A DNA stretch of 64,000 bases from Aptenodytes patagonicus. Lineage: Eukaryota; Chordata; Aves; Sphenisciformes; Spheniscidae. Below the pieces are notes generated by a model. The model made no database searches. It saw only the letters and a program-made list of their open reading frames with translations, and was not told the DNA's origin. Position 1 is the stretch's first letter; each line of letters begins with the position of its first letter. The stretch is taken from assembly GCF_965638725.1 (NCBI RefSeq), contig NC_134957.1:17446101-17510100 (forward strand), read 5' to 3'. This document shows positions 1-15,000 of the stretch, in pieces. The translations under genes and the position numbers were made by a program.

Positions 1-88
1 CAATTACATCAAGAATAATTTGCCTTAGTTTTTCATGTGTTTTGTTCAGACTGTCATTCATAGTACCTCTTTTATGTATTTACTCTAG

Positions 89-3000
89 ACTTGTTATACT
101 TTTCACGGATGAGTTGGGTCATATTTCCCACTGGAGAGCCATCATGGCAGGAAGTCTGGCTGGCATGGTTGCAACCATCGTGACTTACCCCACTGACGTA
201 ATTAAAACACGGCTCATTGTGCAGAACCGACTGGAACCATCTTACGAAGGAATTCTTCATGCTTTTTACAAAATTTATCATCAAGAAGGACTCCTTGCAC
301 TCTACCGTGGCGTTTCACCAGCTATATTAGGTAAAATAATATTGGGGAAAAATCACCTCAATGCACAATGTTTATTGCAGCTATGTAGTGCGTTCATTTG
401 CTCACTTGATTTCAAAAGCAAATAGTAATGTTCTTCTGTGGAAGGTATGTAGATTTACAAGGCACGACAATACTGATTACCTCTGCTGCAGCTTTATTGC
501 TTCAAATTATGACCAAGTGCGTAGCATTTTATGTATGGTTAAGTGTTCAACAAAATACTCTTCTCCTTTTATAGATGATCTAGTTGTGCTCGGATACAAG
601 ATATCCACCATTTAACCCTTTAAAAAAAAATATATATACACACAGTGTTCCTAATTCCTATCTAAGTGTGAGAGTGTCTCCCTAGCTGTTCAGTGAACCC
701 AGTATCAGCAGTAATGTATAATTGATGTGAAAAGTGAAGATTAGTGGTATTCTCTCTTTACATGAAATGGCTTTTTAATTATTTATTTACTCTCTATAGC
801 TTTTAAAGATGCCATTTAACTTTGAGTCCACTTTTTCACAATATGACATTATAAAAAATGCATAATAATGTATAATCTCACTATAAAATTGATGAGAGCA
901 TGAAACAAGCAAAAGAGGACAGAAGTATCCCTCATCAGCTTGACTGAAGAGGCAACTCTGTTTACCTGTACAACTGCTAGGGTTGGGTTGGACTGGAGAA
1001 AGAGCTTGTCACAAAAGAGAGAACCTGGAGAAAGAGCTGACCTGTCATGAGACTAAAGCAGTTAATTCTGACAACATGCACATTTTAATATGTAAATATA
1101 TGCCCCTATCAGCACATCTAGGTGCTACAATATGGGTGTTTGGTGGTAAACCAAACCTAAAAAATAAAGTTCTTCAAAATATTGATCAGGTTTGAGCAAT
1201 ATGAGGTGTAAACTGGCAGTGGCTCGTTCCACCTTTCTAGGTTATGTGATGAGTAGCTCTGTTTTCTCAGTGTACAGTGTGTTGATATAAACCTGTCTGG
1301 TTTGCTTTCTAGGTGCTGTCCCATTTTCTGCAGGCTCATTCTTTGTTTACATCAATCTGGACAAAATCTGGCGAGAACCCATAATTCATTTCACTCCTCT
1401 TCAGAACTTCATAAATGGCTGTGTAGCAGCTGGTGTGGCACAGACGCTTTCTTTCCCCTTTGAGACTGTCAAGAGGAAGATGCAGGTACAGAGCATTCAT
1501 GTTACTAGTACTTTGTTATAGGTGCTTGTTGCAGGAGCTTGGGACAAGACTAGCCAGATGATCATGAGTGCCACTTTATTTCTCTTACCAGTAGGCTACA
1601 GAGACTTTGTTTTAGGATGGTTGGTTTTTGGGTTTTTGTTGTTTGGGTTTTTTTCTTTTTGTTTGGTTGGGGTTTTTTTTTAAGTCTGAAAACTATTGTT
1701 ACAAGTGTGTTGTTACACTTTTAAGGTGGGTTCAAGTACTATCATGGGATATATGTATACTCTCAGACTCTGTGTCTTTAGCTTTATTTCTTTTTTTTTT
1801 TCATAGCAATTCCATCAAATTCTCACAGTTCAGAATTGGCAAACCTTCAGTCAAATAGAGGCATTCAGTCCCCATGGTGGTAGGCAGGATGAATGAGATC
1901 CATGTCATTTTCAGAGCCTGTGTGTCTGCCATTTATGCCTGACCTACATACTGGCAACCACAAGAAACTTGCACAGTAGGTATTAAGTCTGAAGTGTCAG
2001 AACTATCCTCGTTCTTATTTCTGACTCCTCTGGTTAACCAGTAACTTCCTAGTTGCTGGTGCTGCTGCTTTCCTGGAGCATCAGCAACACGAGAGTGACT
2101 ATATCAAGTTACTATATTATCTTGCTGATCCTTTCTCCTGAAAGCTTAGTAATAATGATTTAAAAACAAAACAAAACAACCACTACCCCACAGCTTCCAT
2201 CTCACTGACATAATTAATTTGATGATGTCGACTCTTCATTAGAACTTCATCAGTAGAGTGACAGCGAATAGCTGTCATCGTCTGGTGGCCCAGTTCATAG
2301 GACTGCAGATTTATGGGAAGCTTTCGGGATCTTATCAAAAAAGCAGTGATCTGGTGTGGCAGCATTATATAGATCCCCTTCCCCCTCCTCAAGTGATAGT
2401 CTGGTTGGTAAGTCACAAGCTAGCAAAAGGTCAGTGAAACTGTGAATTCCCCTCTGCTGCTCCCCAGGTTCCCTTTTTCAGACAGGGCTCAGATCCAGTG
2501 GCACAGAAGCCTTCGTTGCCCTTTCTCCATATCGTAACAGAGGACCTCAGCAGGAGAAGTAATGTCTTTTATTAGACCAGCTCATGTAGCTGATTTATCC
2601 AGAAGTCAAACTTTAAGCTGAGCCCTTTCATCGGGTATCTCATAAAATGTCTCAGGTGAGAAAGAGATTCTGAGCATGAAAACTTGATCATTTTTTCCAG
2701 CTGTATCAGTGGGTCTAAGAAAAGCAATTATTCCTTACAAGTCCTCTTTTTCTTTATATCCTTAGGCTCACAGCAATACTGTTGCCCTAAAGAATAAAGA
2801 AAAGAAAGCATTTACTGTGCTGTTTCCCTTTTAATATTTTCTGTTGATACATCAGTTACTTCAACATTCAGTTTTCGTAATTAGTTCAAAAGTAACTTTC
2901 AGTTGTAACTGGTGTGATGTTAAGTTCTGTGTCAAGCTTTGTCTTGACAGGCAAGTAGAGAAGTGGAACAAGCCCATCCTTCATTTTCCTGCCACTAGGC

Positions 3001-6000
3001 TGTACTCTTTCACCAAAGGGGTGCTTAAAACATCTGATTGGCACTTCTAGAAATAAGAAGGGAACTGGATTTATTACCTAAATACGTAGGAAGTGGATAT
3101 GCTAAAAATACTTTGAATGGAAAAAAGGCTCAACAACAGAGAGTTTTTTTTTTAACTCATAGAAGCATTGCAACAACTGAGTAGTGATTTTCCAAGCTTA
3201 GAGAAACACCTCCTGTTCAGTGATTTATTCTGAAGGCATGGGAGAAGGCAAAGGTGTTTCAGAAGAGCTAGCTGCCTAGGTGTGAAAGCCCGTAATTTGG
3301 TTGGTACTGGAAATGATGTAAGTCACGGAGGCTTGTCCAGAAAAGAGACCTGTTGAAAATCAAACCCAAGCTGATACTGAGAGCTCACTGGAACACATGT
3401 AAGGTCATCCAAGAAATTTTTCACAGTTAGCACAAGGGTATGGCCCCGCTTTGCAGGGATTGGCTCTGCTTTGTGCTTACTTGCTGGCCTATTCAGTTTG
3501 CAGGGTGGTGGTCAGAAGAGAGAAGTGTCTAGGACAGCACCAGAAAAGGTATCATGCAATGGGACCTAGAAAGGGGGAGAATAAAGAAGAGGGGAAAAAA
3601 GAGCTTCAAGACATTTCAGTGTTCTGTAGAAAACAGGGGAGCAGATAATTCTGATCACAGTTTTTCTCAGACATCATATTCTGATCAGCCTCCATTCAGT
3701 GATTCACCTTTCTAACTGATAGAAAGAGGGGTGTACCAAAGCCTTCAGCTACCCCTGGGCCTGGTGTGAGTGCTCTGCAGTGCATGTAGAGAAATGCCAG
3801 CTTTGTTTTGAAGCAATGAACACTGGTTTTGTGTATGAAGAGGAACCCAGCACATTGCAGAGGTCAGTATCAGATTCCTCTTCTGTCCCACTGATCTGAC
3901 AGATGGAGGTAGTATATTGCCAAAGACGACTTTTCCAGTGAACCTGTTGGTGATGGGGAAAAGAGTCGTAAGGCAGTCTCAGGAGCTTCAAAAACTGAGA
4001 AACTAGGACACAAGGCTGGCTTCTCTGGTTCTGGGATGGAGTACAAGCCTGAGACCAGAACATCTAGTTCAGACCTTTACCTGACAGACTAGGCAGTCTT
4101 GGAAGAGTTAGCTCCATCCATCTCCTCAACTAGACAACACCTGAATTGTTTGCACAGACTAGAAAATGAATTCTGCTATGGGAGGAAGGATAAGGTGTTA
4201 TTTTTAATCTCAGTTGTAATAATTTTGTTTCATCCTTTCTCATTTTACGTATCTGAATCCTACACTTCTGACGCCAGCAGCTTCTGTTACTGACATCTGT
4301 GGGAGTAGGAGCTGGCTGTCAATGAACAATTCTTCCTCTGTGTTTCGGTGATGATTTATGATGTCAGATTTGCTTTGTAACCATGGCTTCTTCCCCCTCT
4401 GCTATTAGAATTATCTTTATCATGTTTACTTTTTTTTTTTTTACAAAGATGCTGTGTTTGCTGAACACATTTGAATGTTTTTCTTAAAAGAAATGTTAAT
4501 TAATATGAGTGAGTCTTACTGAATATGTGAGTCCTCTATGTTGTGCTTATCCTAATTTTATTCCTTTGTCTTCCTTTTTTCACTTTGCTCCTGATTGGCA
4601 TGTTAGAGAATTAAGAGGTACTGTATGCATGTTTCGGCATGGAAATACGGCTTTTGTTGTGCATCTGTAGAAGGGGACTAGTGTAGAAGGGATGTTCTAT
4701 ATCAAATGTTTTCCTGACTCACTCTTACGCTCTATCAGTTTGTGAACAAAAAGTTACTGATCTTTATATCCTTCTGACTGTTATCCTTGGCTTTCCTTCC
4801 TTACCTCACAATATTATGTTCTCTGTTAAATCCAGTATCTAAGCAATATTCAAGTACTGCACTTTTACCTTGCAGACTTCAATACAAGAACACTTTTTTT
4901 TTCTTTTTCTGTTTTTTTTTTTACCTTAAGCAGGGAAATACCTGCCTATGAATGAGTCTGGGTCTAAGGGAAGCACTGGTAATCTGTTTCCACTTCCCTA
5001 CATCACCTTTTTGCCTATGCTGACCTTCATAAGTGCATATTGGACTCAGCCCTGGCATTTCAGTAAGGGAAGATGAATTTAGAGCTGTTATATGCCATAC
5101 AGAAGATTATTATTAGAATGACACCGATCCCAGGCTGTGTGTAGAACTGAAAATCTACAAACATGCAAATGGTCAGCGCAAACCTAATACCCAAGTTTGG
5201 CACTTCCCTCTGTGCACATGACCCTCAGAGGTAGGCTCAGATACCCCTGGCTGGCACTTCTCAGCCTTCGTTCCAAATTGACCTGTGACTTTGGTAGTTT
5301 TGTTAGGCAAAATGCACAAAGATGACCCTAAAGTTTTACAGATACTCCATTGACTGTGCAGTCCTCACCTGCTTACATGAACAAACTTTGCATGGTTTGC
5401 AGAAGCTCAGTCCTGTCCCCGTATTTTGATGGTATAATTTGTTTTAATTTCTGTGACTAAAACTTGTCTGAAACTCTCCTTTGACAGTAAATGCTACTCA
5501 GGTATAGTTTTACCATCAAACCCTTGTAATATAGAATAAGCATACTTTTAGTATACTGCAGGATTTAGCACATTTTTGGTGTTGACTGCACAGCATCCTC
5601 AAGTTGTGAGGGCATCTCTCCGGGGAAAGCATTGTTCAGTAGTGATCTTTCTGTTTTAAAATCCAGGCTTTAAATTCCCTCCACTGCCATAAACAAACAG
5701 GCTTACTGTTCTTGGTTAGTGTAGACTGTTGCTATGCATCGCCCAGGAAGTGGCCTCTTTTCGGTGACAAAAGTGAATCGGTTAGGCCTCAGCTGCCTAT
5801 AAATCTGCAATGTGTTTTGGGGTTTTTTGTTGGGTTTTTTTGGTTCTTTGGAACACAAGATGCTCTGCAAGTGTGAAATCTGTTGTAAATGATGTAAATG
5901 CTATATGTTCTTAGTAACCTTGAGAAAACTAACCAGTCATTCCCTTTGTGAGGTAGCCTGTTTAAAGTAAATGCAATCTTGTGCCTTGTTGGCACATTTC

Positions 6001-9000
6001 TAGTCTGAAGTCAGTTAAAGGAGATACTGAAGTCTCTCTTTAAAAGTAGTACTGTTATTTAAGTCTTCATTTAAAAATAGTCCCCCTAACTATGTTCCTT
6101 GCATGGTAAAAGTCAGTCTAGCGAGAACCCAGTGGCTGGGTTATAAACAAAGCTTTGGAAAAGAAAATTATAAATGTTCGTTAGAAAAGCACCTTCTCCC
6201 TGCTGAAATGATGGGACAGTGCTCCTGCATTGCTTAAACACGAGTAACTTGGAATCCGAGTGCTCTGTCATTGGAGATGGTCACTGGTGCTCGTATGGCA
6301 GCCTCTGAAAGCTCTCAGGCTGTGGTGTCCCTGCTGTTTGTGAGATCTGTGTTCTTGTCAGCTGGGAATATGAAAGTTATTGGAGTCATGACCCAGTTTA
6401 AAAATAAGAAATCCTTTTTGGGTCATATGGTTCACACGACATCTCAAAAGCATACGTGCTCTGAGACTTCGTGCAGGGAGACCCTTTAATAGTGAACAGC
6501 ATGGGAGCCCGAGCCTTGAAAATTTTCAGAGATGGAGCCATTTGACCACACAGAGTGGCAAATTCCATAGTGTGGAAGCAAATAAGGAGCAATATTACTA
6601 CCTTTAGTCTGATTTTCTGTGGAAGTAAGGCTTCTGTGGTTGCTAGCTGTCTGTCCTTGCCCCCAATAACTTTTGATCCTGCTGTCCACCTTCAACTAAA
6701 CTTGACAGAGTAGTGGAGGTTTCGGAGATACTAACTTCCTTCAAGTTTTCTGAAAACAAGTGCACAGATAGAGATGAAACTCCAAAAATATTTCACCTGA
6801 GGGGGAGGCTGCAGTGTGAGTTCTTACTTTTCTTACTTTTCCCTATGAGCTCATGCTCCGCTTCTCCTTGCTGCTGGGGTTCAGGCATCAGCCAGGATGG
6901 TTAATGTACCAGCTCTGGGTGGTACTTGAACTTGGGACCAGCCTGGCTCCTCTGATTATTAGCAAATAGGTAATAGACGTCAGATTCTGGTTTTGGTAAA
7001 ATCCCTTCCTTCCTTCTCTTTTTCCCTATGTCTAAATGCTTTGAGCTACCAGCATTTTTTATTGTTTCGCTGATGTTGCTATAAAGATATTTTATACCAC
7101 TTTCTCTGAGGCTGTTGCAGAATAGTGCCCTACTGCTTTGGGAAGTACTTGGTCCAGCAAATGGTTGAGACAATGCCTGAAAAAAGCTACTGAGCATAAT
7201 ATGGGCTTTGCCTTCTGTAACAGCCTAGATCAGCTTTTGTGCATCTGAACAAACCTCAGAAGCATTCCTCTTAGATCCCCAGACTTCCGCAGAAGAGAAT
7301 CACGAAGGCTGACTGCCTGTGAAGTTGAAACACTGAACAGTGCCAGTGGAAAAACTGGATAAGAGGGGAAAAATCGTAAATCAGGAATCAGAAGCAGGAC
7401 TGGGCTAATCTAACAGTCAGGTCTGCCTTGTGACACCTCATGCTACGTCTAGTGGTCTTTAACCCTGTTCATCCAAGGAGCTGTGGTGTGGTAAGTGTGT
7501 AATACTCGCTCTGAGGTGGATTACAGCAGTAGCTTAGCACTGCAGCACAGTGGTCTGCCGAAGAAAAGCAGGAAAGCACACTGTACCCATTTGAAATGCA
7601 GGAGGTCTGAGTGAGGGCAGAATGCAATTCTCTCCGAATGATTTTCCCAGACACTGAAGTGGCCGCCACACTCCTAGTCCTAGATTTGGTAGTGCCAGCT
7701 GAGCATGGCTGCCGGCTTCTTACCGCCTCTGCAGCTCTGTGATCAGTGTGGTATGAGCGAGAGCTCTTTAATCTGCTTTGGGGCAAATCAGATGGGTTAA
7801 CTCAGCCCACCTTTTTAAACTCGACAAGCTCACCCAACTGACGGGGCCTGACACGGGTTAGGGTACACTGTTACCCCTAACATGAGTACTTTTGCATCAG
7901 TTATACAGGAGAGCCTTGTATCCATTTGTCTGTGCTTAGAATGATGTGCCTGTGACATGTAAGATGATTAATTATGCAAAATACTCCATAAACAGGAGCT
8001 AAAACTTTATGGAGACTCTCTTCTTTTATATCTGATTTATTTTGATTTGGTGTAATTCCTTACCTCATCCACATGAGGCCAATGGAAATAGGTCCTCTGT
8101 AAAGCCGCAATCCTGTAAAACGTTAATTTTCTCCTCAGTTCCTACACAGAAAGCAGGAGATGCAGGAACTAGTGTTGCTATTCACTGTGTGAAGTGTGGG
8201 ACCAAGCTAGTCTGCCTAAGGGTTTGCACCGTTAAATAAACTAGTGCTAATGTGCGTGAAAATGGTGCACCCATTTGTAAGGGCTGAGCTGAACCATCAC
8301 GAGGCATTCGGAAACCACTCAGAGGTGTCCATGCAAGGGGTTTGCACTGCCTTGAGAAAAAAGACCTCTATATTCCATATCAAAGATTTCTTCATACCAC
8401 AGGTCTTAAAAACAGGGAAAGCAGTAGCAAAGGAGGGATTCTGCAACAAACTGTGAAGCCTCAGGGCACAACAGGCCTGGCAATGATGTATTTAAAGCTA
8501 AGAGTCAAACTTTTGAGCAAGCAGTAAACTGTTTTGCTCATTTGGTGCCATTGATCTCAGACAGGCGAAATTATTTGGCCCCAGTTCAGGTTACAGAGGA
8601 AAGGACAACATGTTCCTAGAGTGCAGGAAGCTGGAGGTCAGCTGCGCTGCTGTACTGCTCTGGGACCGATTGCATCCTGATAGCTTGTCATCGTTTACCT
8701 TCCTACATGCCTGAATACCTTCAGTGGACTTCAGCCAGGGGTAAGTCAGCATTACCAAACCACTGACACAGAAAAGACAATGACTACTGAGTAAGGCTGT
8801 CCTCAAGGAGAAAGGATTGATTAGCCCAAGAGAATGCATGCTTTTTTCCCCAATATTAATACTTACTTACATTTTAATTCTTTCTTATTTGAGTGGAATG
8901 AAATACTCTTTCAAGCATTCAGCCTTCTCCTGAGTGAAATTTCTGTTGACTGTAGTGGCAGTAGCTTGAATGAAAACTGCAGTCTTTGTCCTTCAGTTTC

Positions 9001-12000
9001 CTTTGAACTACAGTTACGCTTGCCTGTTGCATGTGTCCTTATTAACCCAGACTGCAAAGACTTCTTATTTTAGCTTTCAGATTAAAAGCATGAACTCTTG
9101 AGCTGTGTTGTAAAGTGCCTTCCTGTGCTTTTTTTTTTTTTAAATTGATCAGAAGTGTAGGAGACCTGAATCTGTTGAAAATATATAAATAACAAGCAAT
9201 TTTACTATATCTACCGTCAGGATAGCATACCACCTATGGCAGCTATTCACTGTTAGTTGATCTTTCTTGCTCTGTGCCAACAGTACCGCATACTCAGAAA
9301 ATAAATAAATAGCAAATCTTTGTACCAACAAACTTTATGAACAGGGAAGGGGGGAAAAAGTACATGAATTGAGAGGGAAGTATTTCCAAATAGTCTCTGA
9401 TACGTATAAATTCAGATAGTTGCAAACCAAAATGTCCTGAAGTGCAAGTGGGAATTTTGTATCTGCACAGCTCTGGGCACAGGCTCAAGTGGCCTAACCA
9501 CCGCGTCTGCCATTCCTGACCTGGTGGTCTCTGCTTGGTCTCCGCGTGGCTACTGTGAGCCTTGGAAAGATTCAAGTGATTGATCTTTTGATGGGCACGG
9601 TTCCCACTGCAGCTGCGGTGAACTGCATCCATCCTTCAATCCTAAGAGGGAGAGAGGAGGAGGAGAGGTGCTGGGGGAGGTCACTGAAGGGGAAATCTTT
9701 AGAGGGTCTGTGAGATTAGTTCCCAAAATGGACTATGTTGTTCTGGCAGTCACCTCCTGATGCAGACAATGGGAGAGATGGTATCTGAAGAGTCTTCAGG
9801 TAACAATTAACTTTAACAATTAACTTGAGTTTTGTCATGACACTTCACCCTTATTTAAATGTTGTTTATATCAAAAAAATGTGAGTGCAGGTAGGTTTTT
9901 TTTTAATATACATGTCTCTCTTGGGTTTAGATTGTTGAAATAGAACAGAGTGCTAACTTTGGGGAAGTATCACAGTGACTTAGTAGACTTGGTGGCCTCT
10001 GGATACTAAAAGACTGTGTGTGTGATGGAGCCAGTTCTGCATTTGATGTGCTTTAATCATACAGAGAACCCATTGTCCATCAGAGGTAAAAAGATTAGCA
10101 ACTTAGCCCTGCTACTACTATGACTAACAACTTGGCACTCTGTTATCAGCACAGTGAGCTGCAGTGCATCTCCAGCCTTCTGCAGTATGAGACAGCCGCA
10201 ACTGGGGGGAAAGGAAGTCTTTAAAAATGTTCATAACAAACAGGTTTCCATAGAGCAGCCCATAGCGTCAAGGGGTGTCAAAAGAAAGGAAAGCTGCTTT
10301 GAGGTGCATGGCGTGAAACGTCTCTGTCATAAACCTGACCTTTTTGGAATGAGATTAGCTGTTTGATTTGTATGTCATAGTAGGTTTCTGGAAAAAAAGG
10401 TGGAGAAACTAGTTTGATCTGTTTGGTTACTTCCATTTTCTGTCTCTGGTGCCATAGGGTAGTTGCGAGGATTGCAGTGTTGTAGACATGCTTAGATGAT
10501 GCAGAACCACCCAAAACCCACAGCTGTTTTTTTTGTTAAAAACAGTGCCATATGAAATGCCTTCATAATTTTTTTTCTTTTATTAATTTAATTTTATTTG
10601 ATTTTGTTAACTTTGTTTAGCTGTGAAATTAGCTAAATTCAGAAATACTGAAGTTTTAACTAAACACTGATACAGTTTTTAGTTTTCCTTTTGCAGTAGG
10701 TGATTCTGTGGACAATTCTTATTTAAATAATGTGTCTAGGGTCCTAGAAACATACTGCTCCTGTAAAAGCAGAAAGACTGGCAAAGCATACTTCACCCCA
10801 CAGACTGAAATCTTGAAAATGGCTGTAACTGTGGTGAATGTTACTATAAATAATCTTTCAGTAAATCTCTTCAGAGGTCAATGTCTGTGGGCAAATTAGA
10901 AATCTGGGGGTTTGACTTACCTGTTCCTTTTTAACTGTCTTCTGGATGTGTTTACTGTGTGCAGAATCTCACTGAAACCTGCAGTGTGCTTGTCACCTGT
11001 CTGGGTGTTGTAGACAGGAGTACTGTCATCAAAACACATTGATAAGTGCCTTTGGAATGTATACAGTAGCGAAGGGGATTAAGTCAAACTCATACAGTTA
11101 ATTCTTGCAGGTCATGCCCTGCCTACCACAAAGGGACTTAAAAAGGAAGGGAATCGCATGTTAACAGCATTCCTGCTTTCCTGAAGCGTTTTGGAAACCT
11201 GTCCCTCTTCACTGCTTGGCTGCCTATAACTTCCTGTACCAAAAAAGCTTGTGGAAACTGGCTGACAGTCCAGAAAGCAGAACAGGTTCTGAATCCAGCT
11301 CTCCTATGACTGCTGCTGCATTTTTAAGGATACTTACATTATTTGGGTGCTCTTCTAAGCATCTTAGAACGACTTAGTCGCCATCACAGAAACATGGTGG
11401 GGTGACTCTCATGATTGGAGTGCTGCAATGGATGGCTATAGACTCTTCAGAAGGGACAGGAGAGGAAGGAGAGGCGGTGGGGTGGCCCTGTATGTTAGGG
11501 AGTGTTTCGATTGTATAGAGCTCAACGATTGTGATGATGATACGGTTGAGTGTTTATGGGTAAGGATGAAGGGGAAGGCCAACGCGGCAGATATCCTGCT
11601 GGGAGTCTGTTATAGACCACCCAACCAGGATGAAGGGGCAGATGAAGTGTTCTACAAGCGGCTGGCACAAGTCTCTCAATCGCTAGCCCTTGTTCTCGTG
11701 GGGGACTTCAACTTCCCGGACGTCTGCTGGAAATACAACACGGCAGAGAGGAAGCAGTCTAGGAGGTTCCTGGAGTGTGTGGAAGACAACTTCCTGACAC
11801 AGCTGGTTGTGAGCCTACCAGGGGAGGTGCCTCGCTCGACCTGCTGTTTACAAACAGAGAAGGACTGGTGGGAGATGTGGTGGTCGGAGGCCGTCTTGGG
11901 CTTAGCGACCACGAAATGATAGAATTCTCCATTCTTGGTGAAGTAAGGAGGGGGAGCAGCAAAACCGCAACCATGGACTTGCGGAGGGCGGACTTTGGCC

Positions 12001-15000
12001 TGTTCAGGACGCTGGTTGAGAGAGTCCCTTGGGAGACAGTCCTGAAGGGCAAAGGGGTCCAGGAAGGCTGGACGATCTTCAAGAAGGAAATCTTAAAGGC
12101 ACAGGAGCAGGCTGTCCCTGTACGCCGTAAGAAGAACGGGTGGGCAAGACGACCGGCCTGGCTGAACCGGGAGCTCTTGCTGGGACTCGGGGAAAAAAAG
12201 GAGAGTTTACCGCTTGTGGAAGAAGGGGCAGGCAACTCAAGAAGAGTACAGGGATCTCGTTAGGTCATGCAGAGAAGAAATGAGAAAGGCACAAGCCCAG
12301 CTAGAACGCAATCTGGCCGCTGTCATTAAAGACAACAAAAAAAGCTTTTACAAATATATTAATGACAGGAAGAGAGCCAAGGAGAATCTCCATCCTTTAT
12401 TGGATGCAGGGGGGAACATTGTCACTGAGGATGAGGAAAAGGCTGAGGTACTTAATGCCTTCTTTGCCTCAGTCTTTAACAGGCAGACCAGTTATCCTCA
12501 GGGTACTCGGCCCCCCGAGCTGGAAGACAGGGACGGCGAGCAGGATGAACCCCCCGTAATCCAAGAGGAAGCAGTCAATGACCTGCTACGCCACCTGGAT
12601 GCTCACAAGTCTATGGGGCCAGATGGGATCCACCCGAGAGTGCTGAGGGAGCTGGCAGAGGAGCTCGCCAAGCCACTCTCCATCATTTATCAGCAGTCCT
12701 GGTTAACGGGGGAGGTCCCGGACGACTGGACGCTTGCCAATGTGACACCCATCTACAAGAAGGGCTGGAAGGAGGATCCGGGGAACTACAGGCCTGTCAG
12801 CCTGACCTCGGTGCCGGGGAAGATTATGGAGCGGTTCGTCTTGAGGGCGCTCACAAGGCATGAGCGGGACAACCAGGGGATCAGGCCCAGCCAGCACGGG
12901 TTCATGAGAGGCAGGTCCTGCTTGACCAACCTGATCTCCTTCTATGACCAGGTGACCCGCCTAGTGGATGAGGGAAAGGCTGTGGATGTGGTCTACCTGG
13001 ACTTCAGTAAGGCCTTTGACACCGTCTCCCACAGCATTCTCCTAGAGAAGCTGGCGGCTCACGGCTTAGACAGGTGTACTCTGCACTGGGTCAAAAACTG
13101 GCTGGACGGCCGGGCCCAGAGAGTTGTGGTGAATGGAGTTCAATCCAGTTGGCGGCCGGTCACGAGCGGTGCTCCCCAGGGCTCAGTTTTGGGGCCGGTC
13201 TTGTTCAATATCTTTATCAATGATCTGGATGAGGGGATCGAGTGCACCCTCAGTAAGTTTGCAGACGACACCAAGTTGGGCGGGAGTGTTGATCTGCTCG
13301 AGGGTAGGAAGGCTCTGCAGAGGGACCTGGACAGGCTGGATCGATGGGCCCAGGCCAACTGTATGAGATTCAACAAGGCCAAGCGCTGGGTCCTGCACTT
13401 CGGCCACAACAACCCCATGCAGCGCTACAGGCTTGGGGAAGAGTGGCTGGAAAGCTGCCTGTCGGAAAAGGACCTGGGGGTGCTGGTCAACAGCCGGCTG
13501 AACATGAGCTGGCAGTGTGCCCAGGCGGCCAAGAAGGCCAATGGCATCCTGGCCTGTATCAGAAATAGTGTGGCCAGCAGGAGGAGGGAAGTGATCGTGC
13601 CCCTGTACTCGGCACTGGTGAGGCCGCACCTCGAATACTGTGTTCAGTTTTGGGCCCCTCACTACAAGAAGGACATTGAGGTGCTGGAGCGTGTCCAGAG
13701 AAGGGCAACGAGGCTGGTGAGGGCTCTGGAGAACAAGTCTTATGAGGAGCGGCTGAGGGAACTGGGGTTGTTTAGCCTGGAGAAAAGGAGGCTGAGGGGA
13801 GACCTCATCGCTCTCCACAACTACCTGAAAGGAGGTTGTAGCGAGGTGGGGGTCGGTCTCTTCTCCCAAGTAACAAGCAATAGGACAAGAGGAAATGGCC
13901 TCAAGTTGTGCCAGGGGAGGTTTAGACTGGACGTGAGGAAAAATTTCTTTACTGAAAGAGTGGTGAAACATTGGAACAGGCTGCCCAGGGAAGTGGTTGA
14001 GTCCCCATCCCTGGAGGTATTTAAAAGACGAGTAGATGAGGCACTTAGGGACATGGTTTAGTGGGTGGTGGTGTTGGGTCGATGGTTGGACTCGATGATC
14101 TTAGAGGTCTTTTCCAACCTCAATGATTCTATGATTCTATGATTCTATCCCTGGTGCTAATATCACCATTCTTAGTGGAACTGGTCCCTGAAGTCTCAGT
14201 TGCAGCACTCAGTATCTTCTACAGTACAGTCATGAGAGTCTTTGTGCAGGAGTTTCTCAAGTACTGTGGAGTAAGGCTTGAAAAGTTATTTCTCTCTTTC
14301 TCACTGTTAGATTTAGCTGTTGCTTTTTAAACCCTTACACCCCTTAAGTAACAGAGCCAAGCAGACAGCTGAGCTTCCTTGTAGCAAATGAGCATAAGTG
14401 AACATGTGCATGACCCTTGGTTACCAGACTAGCTCCTTAATCTTGAACTACCTGCAAAGGGCTGGTAATACTATAAAATCACAGCAGTTAAATCCCATAA
14501 TGTCTGCCACTCTGAATCCTAAAACAGCAAGCTGTGGGAGCTTGCACCACAGTTAGGAATTACAGAAACAGCTGTAGCCCCGTGGAGTTAGCAAGGCCAA
14601 TGTAGACGCAAAGGGGACGAGCAATTAGAACAGTTGAAATACTTTCTCCCCCACAAATGTGATCCCTCTCTTACAAATCAGGTACACTGTTGAGAAGGTT
14701 CAGAGAGAAGCAAATGCTTCTGTTCTCTCCTCCTTAAAGTGTAAAAGACCATGGATTAAATCCTCAGCTCTACTCTTGTTTGGGGTAGAAGAGCCAGGAC
14801 ATGATAAAGGGGATCCAGAAGATAACAAATCAGGATGTGGTGGAAGTCTATTGCCTTCTTTCTCAGTGCAGACAGCTGCTTTCCTAAAATCACCTCCCAA
14901 AGCCCTGTCAAAAGGAAACTGTATGGTTTTACTTGTTACCTGCCATCAGAAGTATTTCACATGCATTTCAATCATGCACAAAAAAAGTGAGAAAAAAAAC

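Larger units (their letters stand above)
11366..14148 (+). mobile_element. CR1 non-LTR retrotransposon, 5'-truncated, sense to host gene
   Basis: Homology starts abruptly within the apurinic endonuclease domain ([10 protein letters not shown] at about 11371) and runs through the complete reverse transcriptase, a C-terminal region and a short 3' UTR. The 3' end is a CR1 hallmark: a conserved stretch ending in tandem ATTCTATG octamers at about 14124-14148. Two frame breaks interrupt the protein, one at about 11805-11812 and one in an A7 run at 12193-12199. The ORF1 part and the promoter are missing, as in most CR1 copies, which truncate during target-primed reverse transcription. No convincing target-site duplication is visible, also usual for CR1. 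It lies in an intron of SLC25A43 in the same orientation. Confidence 0.96.

Noticed and set aside
13183-13971. 262-codon minus-strand frame inside the CR1
   Set aside because: Antisense shadow of the CR1 reverse transcriptase frame.
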